From Gammaproteobacteria bacterium (GTDB taxonomy: Bacteria > Pseudomonadota > Gammaproteobacteria > UBA9214): a stretch of 8,812 bases of DNA. The notes beneath the pieces are model-generated. The model was not told the origin of the DNA, ran no database searches, and saw only the letters and a list, made by a program, of their open reading frames with translations. Of the stretch, positions 7,581 to 8,812 are shown piece by piece. The stretch covers positions 1 to 8,812 of the forward strand of contig DMKK01000140.1 in the NCBI GenBank assembly GCA_003454335.1. Reading direction: 5' to 3'. How positions within the stretch are numbered: the first letter of the stretch is position 1; every line of letters starts with the position of its first letter. A program made the position numbers and the translations under genes.

Positions 7581-8371
7581 CAATCGTTCAGTAGGGAGGG
7601 TGCTTCTTTCTGCTTCAGTTGTTCAGGGTCGAATAGCTCGTCATCCAGAGGAATGTCAGTGATGATTTTCTGGATAACCATTTGTGTTTCTGTCTTGTCG
7701 CGAACATCGCGCATGAGGAATTCACGCGGGACATGGATGTCCCCCGCTGTTTTTATTGCGGCCGGGTCAATGGTCATGGTCTTGCGCAGCTGGTGCCCGC
7801 GTTCATAGAGATCTGTTTTCAGTGCGACGCAGGTTTCAATGTCAATGTAGGTGGATATTTTCTCATAGCCGGAATTGTCATCGGGGTAACTGTTCACAAC
7901 ATATACAGGACGACCGGCCAGCACTTCGTCGGGATATTGCTCGGCTTTCAGGTCTGTCAGGATGCCATGCAGCCGTTCATAATCTTCATAGGAGAAGTCT
8001 GTGCCCAGTATCGAACTCGATATGCGCTTGGAGGTGACTTTGTGCACCATAAGCAGACCGGGCATATAGATGTACATGTCATTCTGCGGTTCATTTTCGA
8101 TAATCAGGAAGCGGGCGCCACGGACATCCAGGGGTTCGTTAAAGTGCATCAGTATTCTTGAGCGGTTGTCCGGGAAGCGCTTCCAGTATACGTTCGCCTG
8201 CATTACCTGCTCATAGCCACTGCGATCGCGCGCACGCAGTTCGATGGCCTGTGCCGAGGTTGATTCCGGGGTGTTTTTCTCCAGGCAGGATTTGACGACT
8301 TCCGGTATTTCTGCCGCGGGAGTCGGTGTCATTTGCAGCGACAGAAAAACTAGCAGGAAAAGTCTGATCAT
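7580..8371 (-). CDS. LolA-like periplasmic lipid/lipoprotein carrier (outer membrane lipoprotein-sorting protein type)
   Basis: A 263-residue protein with a Sec signal peptide (MIRLFLLVFLSLQMTPTPAA, cleavage near AA|E at 20-21) and a LolA/LolB-like half-barrel domain. Recognisable stretches are YWKRFPDNRSRILMHFNEP (about 63-80), DMYIYMPGLLMVHKV (98-112), GTDFSYEDYERL (123-134), the GRPVYVVNSYP strand (153-163) and a C-terminal DELFDPEQL (244-252). These fit the LolA-like family annotated as outer membrane lipoprotein-sorting protein, whose genes often sit directly beside an RND/MMPL permease, as here. It probably takes a lipid or lipid-modified cargo across the periplasm in partnership with the downstream permease; the cargo cannot be read from sequence. 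I chose ATG at 8371 because it puts the signal peptide at the N-terminus. A TTG start at 8407 would add 12 polar residues. It is the first gene of the operon. Confidence 0.88.
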   Translation of the reverse strand: MIRLFLLVFLSLQMTPTPAAEIPEVVKSCLEKNTPESTSAQAIELRARDRSGYEQVMQANVYWKRFPDNRSRILMHFNEPLDVRGARFLIIENEPQNDMYIYMPGLLMVHKVTSKRISSSILGTDFSYEDYERLHGILTDLKAEQYPDEVLAGRPVYVVNSYPDDNSGYEKISTYIDIETCVALKTDLYERGHQLRKTMTIDPAAIKTAGDIHVPREFLMRDVRDKTETQMVIQKIITDIPLDDELFDPEQLKQKEAPSLLND

Positions 8372-8410
8372 GGTCGATGGTTCTCTATTCTTATCTTTAA
8401 AAGTCAATAT

Positions 8411-8437
8411 GTTATATCGTTAACTGGAGAATGGCAA
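8411..8437 (-). promoter_or_regulatory. Possible sigma-70 promoter for the leftward operon
   Basis: Read on the minus strand, TTGCCA (8437-8432) is followed after 15 nt by TATAAC (8416-8411), about 40 nt upstream of the ATG at 8371. The hexamers are reasonable, but the spacer is shorter than the preferred 16-18 nt and the whole area is AT-rich, so this is only a candidate. Confidence 0.25.
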
Positions 8438-8511
8438 TTAAATGGCTGAAGGCAGCCGCAGCTGATGGCAGCAGGCGCTGGATACGGTGGAATATAGATA
8501 TATGCTAACAT

Positions 8512-8526
8512 ACAGGTTTCACCTGT
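8512..8526. promoter_or_regulatory. Inverted repeat ACAGGT-TTC-ACCTGT, possible operator
   Basis: The six-base arms are perfectly complementary around a three-base centre. The repeat lies mid-way in the divergent intergenic region, just downstream of an AT-rich stretch (8491-8510) that could carry a promoter -10 element. It could be a dimeric repressor site or a short hairpin. There is no T-tract, so it is not a terminator. The regulator is unknown. Confidence 0.35.
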
Positions 8527-8658
8527 GGCGGCCGACAGTGTTTCTTTGGCCGGATATACAGCGGCCGGTCGCGAAGATCCTTGCGGGCAGCAAGAACCAT
8601 GGCCGATTTGATCGGTCCCAAGGGAATAGCGGGCGTAAAATCGACAAATTAATCTACA

Positions 8659-8668
8659 CTGTTAACAG
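8659..8668. promoter_or_regulatory. Ten-base palindrome CTGTTAACAG abutting the start codon
   Basis: A perfect palindrome ends on the base before the ATG at 8669 and occupies the place where a Shine-Dalgarno would normally lie; none is visible there. The central GTTAAC also occurs at 8419-8424, beside the operon-side promoter candidate. It may be an operator half-pair or chance. Confidence 0.25.
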
Positions 8669-8812
8669 ATGAACACGAACTTTCAGAAAATGAAAAACAA
8701 CAACTCCATACTTGGCCTGCTGTTCTGGTGCCTGCTGTTGATGATCAGCAGGCCAGGTATGGCGGCGCAGGGGCCTGTCGAAGTGCTGCAGTCAATGACC
8801 TTCACCCTGGAA
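8669..8812 (+). CDS. N-terminus of an exported protein (3' end outside window)
   Basis: From ATG at 8669 the frame stays open for 48 codons to the window edge. The product begins with polar and basic residues (MNTNFQKMKNNN), then a hydrophobic stretch (ILGLLFWCLLLMI, about 14-26), then a small-residue cleavage region (RPGMAAQG, likely cut after A32 or A33). The first mature residues read GPVEVLQSMTFTLE. This is a clear Sec signal peptide, so the protein is periplasmic or outer-membrane. The mature start faintly recalls MlaC/Ttg2D-type lipid carriers, but too little is visible to assign a family. A second ATG at 8690 would give a shorter signal peptide and also lacks a clear Shine-Dalgarno. 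The gene is transcribed away from the operon and may share regulation with it through the intergenic region. Confidence 0.7.
   Translation, partial: MNTNFQKMKNNNSILGLLFWCLLLMISRPGMAAQGPVEVLQSMTFTLE

Larger units (their letters stand above)
8372..8668. other. Divergent intergenic region between the operon and the right-hand gene
   Basis: This 297-base stretch should hold the promoters for both the leftward operon and the rightward gene at 8669. It is AT-rich next to the operon (about 8381-8425) and again at about 8491-8513, and GC-rich between 8521 and 8600. It contains an inverted repeat at 8512-8526 and a palindrome at 8659-8668. I find no convincing CRP-type TGTGA-N6-TCACA site, tRNA, or strong intrinsic terminator. 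One small open frame (8502-8672) runs through it but has no good ribosome binding site. Confidence 0.7.

Noticed and set aside
8372..8668. Search for a CRP-type binding site, which would fit a cAMP theme
   Set aside because: No TGTGA-N6-TCACA-like symmetric site is visible by eye in the intergenic region.

Overview
The window reads as a chromosomal segment of a Gram-negative bacterium, most likely a gammaproteobacterium. Base composition looks moderately GC-rich. The genes encode inner-membrane transporters, periplasmic or outer-membrane lipid-type proteins with Sec signal peptides, and a class III nucleotide cyclase tail of a type common in Proteobacteria. The species assignment is inference. 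I see no tRNA, rRNA, CRISPR array, insertion sequence or phage gene.

Layout. At the left edge (1-291, + strand) is the C-terminal end of a probable class III adenylate/guanylate cyclase. Seven bases beyond its stop lies the end of a six-gene leftward operon filling 299-8371. In transcription order (right to left) the operon encodes: a LolA-like periplasmic lipid/lipoprotein carrier (7580-8371); an RND/MMPL-type permease with a cyclic-nucleotide-binding (CNB) domain fused to its C-terminus (4836-7580); a small single-pass membrane protein with a long methionine-cored coiled coil (4233-4799); an NTT/MFS-like 12-helix transporter fused to a HEAT-repeat domain (1511-4207); a stand-alone CNB protein (1063-1518); and an unrecognised exported protein with a fibronectin-III-like C-terminal domain (299-1066). 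Three of the five junctions overlap (1, 8 and 4 nt) and the other two gaps are 36 and 25 nt, so the six genes look like one transcription and translation unit. A 297-base intergenic region (8372-8668) separates it from a divergent gene for an exported protein (8669 to the right edge, incomplete).

How the genes may work together (inference). A cyclase gene, two CNB domains with intact phosphate-binding residues, and two large transporters at one locus suggest envelope transport gated by a cyclic nucleotide. The LolA-like carrier and RND pump could form an envelope lipid or lipoprotein export pair. The coiled-coil protein could be a periplasmic spacer or scaffold. The NTT-HEAT protein plus the separate CNB protein together match an architecture known as single-chain NTT-HEAT-CNB proteins. 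Here the two parts are split at a 7-A homopolymer, where loss of a single A would fuse them. This junction, the locus as a whole and the methionine coiled coil are the most interesting points.
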